A program made the position numbers and the translations under genes. Below are positions 63,669 to 64,000 of a stretch of 64,000 nt of DNA, piece after piece. Source of the stretch: Noviherbaspirillum sp. UKPF54 (GTDB lineage: Bacteria > Pseudomonadota > Gammaproteobacteria > Burkholderiales > Burkholderiaceae_D); assembly GCF_007874125.1 (NCBI RefSeq), contig NZ_CP040128.1:2728001-2792000 (forward strand), written 5' to 3'. The notes under the pieces were generated by a model, which was not told the DNA's origin, did not search any database, and saw only the letters and a list, made by a program, of their open reading frames with translations. The first letter of the stretch is position 1; the number at the start of each line of letters is the position of its first letter.

Positions 63669-64000
63669 ATGTCCATGGCCGACCGCGACGGAAAAATCTG
63701 GAAAGACGGCGAACTCATTGATTGGCGTGATGCCAAGGTCCACGTGCTCACCCACACCCTGCACTACGGCATGGGCGTGTTCGAAGGCGTACGCGCCTAC
63801 AAGACGCCGAAGGGCACCGCGATTTTCCGCCTCAAAGAACACACGCAGCGTCTGTTCAACTCGGCCAAGATTTTCCAGATGCAGATCCCGTTCGACATGG
63901 AAACGGTAATGCAAGCGCAGCGCCAGGTCGTGCGCGAAAACAAGCTGGAATCCTGCTATCTCCGCCCGCTGGTGTGGATCGGGTCCGAAAAACTCGGCGT
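63669..64000 (+). CDS. ilvE: Branched-chain amino acid aminotransferase, partial
   Basis: The first 110 residues of a class-IV PLP aminotransferase; the gene runs off the right edge. KIWKDGELIDWRDAKVHVLTHTLHYGMGVFEGVRAY is the IlvE start, and FRLKEHTQRLFNSAKIF follows. GGAGAGCTC lies just before the ATG. IlvE does the last step of valine, leucine and isoleucine synthesis. Confidence 0.92.
   Translation, partial: MSMADRDGKIWKDGELIDWRDAKVHVLTHTLHYGMGVFEGVRAYKTPKGTAIFRLKEHTQRLFNSAKIFQMQIPFDMETVMQAQRQVVRENKLESCYLRPLVWIGSEKLG

Overview
The window looks like a GC-rich betaproteobacterial chromosome, most likely Burkholderiales and probably Oxalobacteraceae (Herbaspirillum/Noviherbaspirillum-like). 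The grounds are the block gyrA-serC-pheA-hisC-tyrA-aroA-cmk-rpsA-ihfB-lapA-lapB, the block pgk-pyk-fba-purC-purE-purK-sua5, and the short OmpA-type proteins with a Pro/Ala hinge. The family placement rests on remembered gene order, not on a search.

Bases 1 to about 9,600 are an accessory region. It has lower and uneven GC, many orphan genes, a decayed gene and no housekeeping genes. It starts with a cut-off leftward gene and a regulatory stretch rich in inverted repeats. A LexA-like repressor follows, whose promoter carries a textbook SOS box exactly between its -35 and -10. Next come three orphan ORFs and an IS1595-like transposase homologue that is translationally packed behind them. After that are a HAD-fold protein of the type linked to RNA repair, a small membrane protein, a 3' remnant of an RNA 2'-phosphotransferase gene (kptA), and a single-pass protein coupled to an RTX protein. 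The N-terminus of the RTX protein looks like a circularly permuted papain-fold hydrolase. The region ends with a leftward operon of three paralogous coiled-coil/winged-helix-like genes, with a perfect 10-bp inverted repeat over the first start codon.

Bases 9,646 to 21,200 are core genes: enoyl-CoA hydratase, rbgA/ylqF, an HDAC-like deacetylase, the coupled set moxR-DUF58-tgpA-mltB, yaeQ, a DUF1415 gene, a small HTH gene with a repeat-rich leader, cysM and a secreted ComEA-like protein.

Bases 21,201 to 36,423 are one long leftward run. Read in the direction of transcription it covers DNA gyrase A, serine and aromatic amino acid synthesis, cytidylate kinase, ribosomal protein S1, IHF-beta, the LapA/LapB LPS assembly proteins, UDP-glucose dehydrogenase and heptose-7-phosphate kinase. 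GyrA has Gln at the position equivalent to E. coli Ser83.

Bases 36,661 to 52,321 hold a frameshifted and an intact OmpA-like gene, ubiG and gph, a PA2778/PA2779-type pair, three small orphans, a lipoprotein phosphoesterase, thpR, tcdA, an MFS transporter, pdxH, cfa, a HIT protein, msrA, a regulator, a flavin reductase and a glutaryl-CoA dehydrogenase.

Bases 52,389 to 64,000 hold an OmpW porin and a secreted lipase-like lipoprotein. They also hold the leftward glycolysis/purine run, an AzlC/AzlD amino acid exporter, and the start of ilvE, which runs off the right edge. I saw no rRNA, tRNA or CRISPR array.
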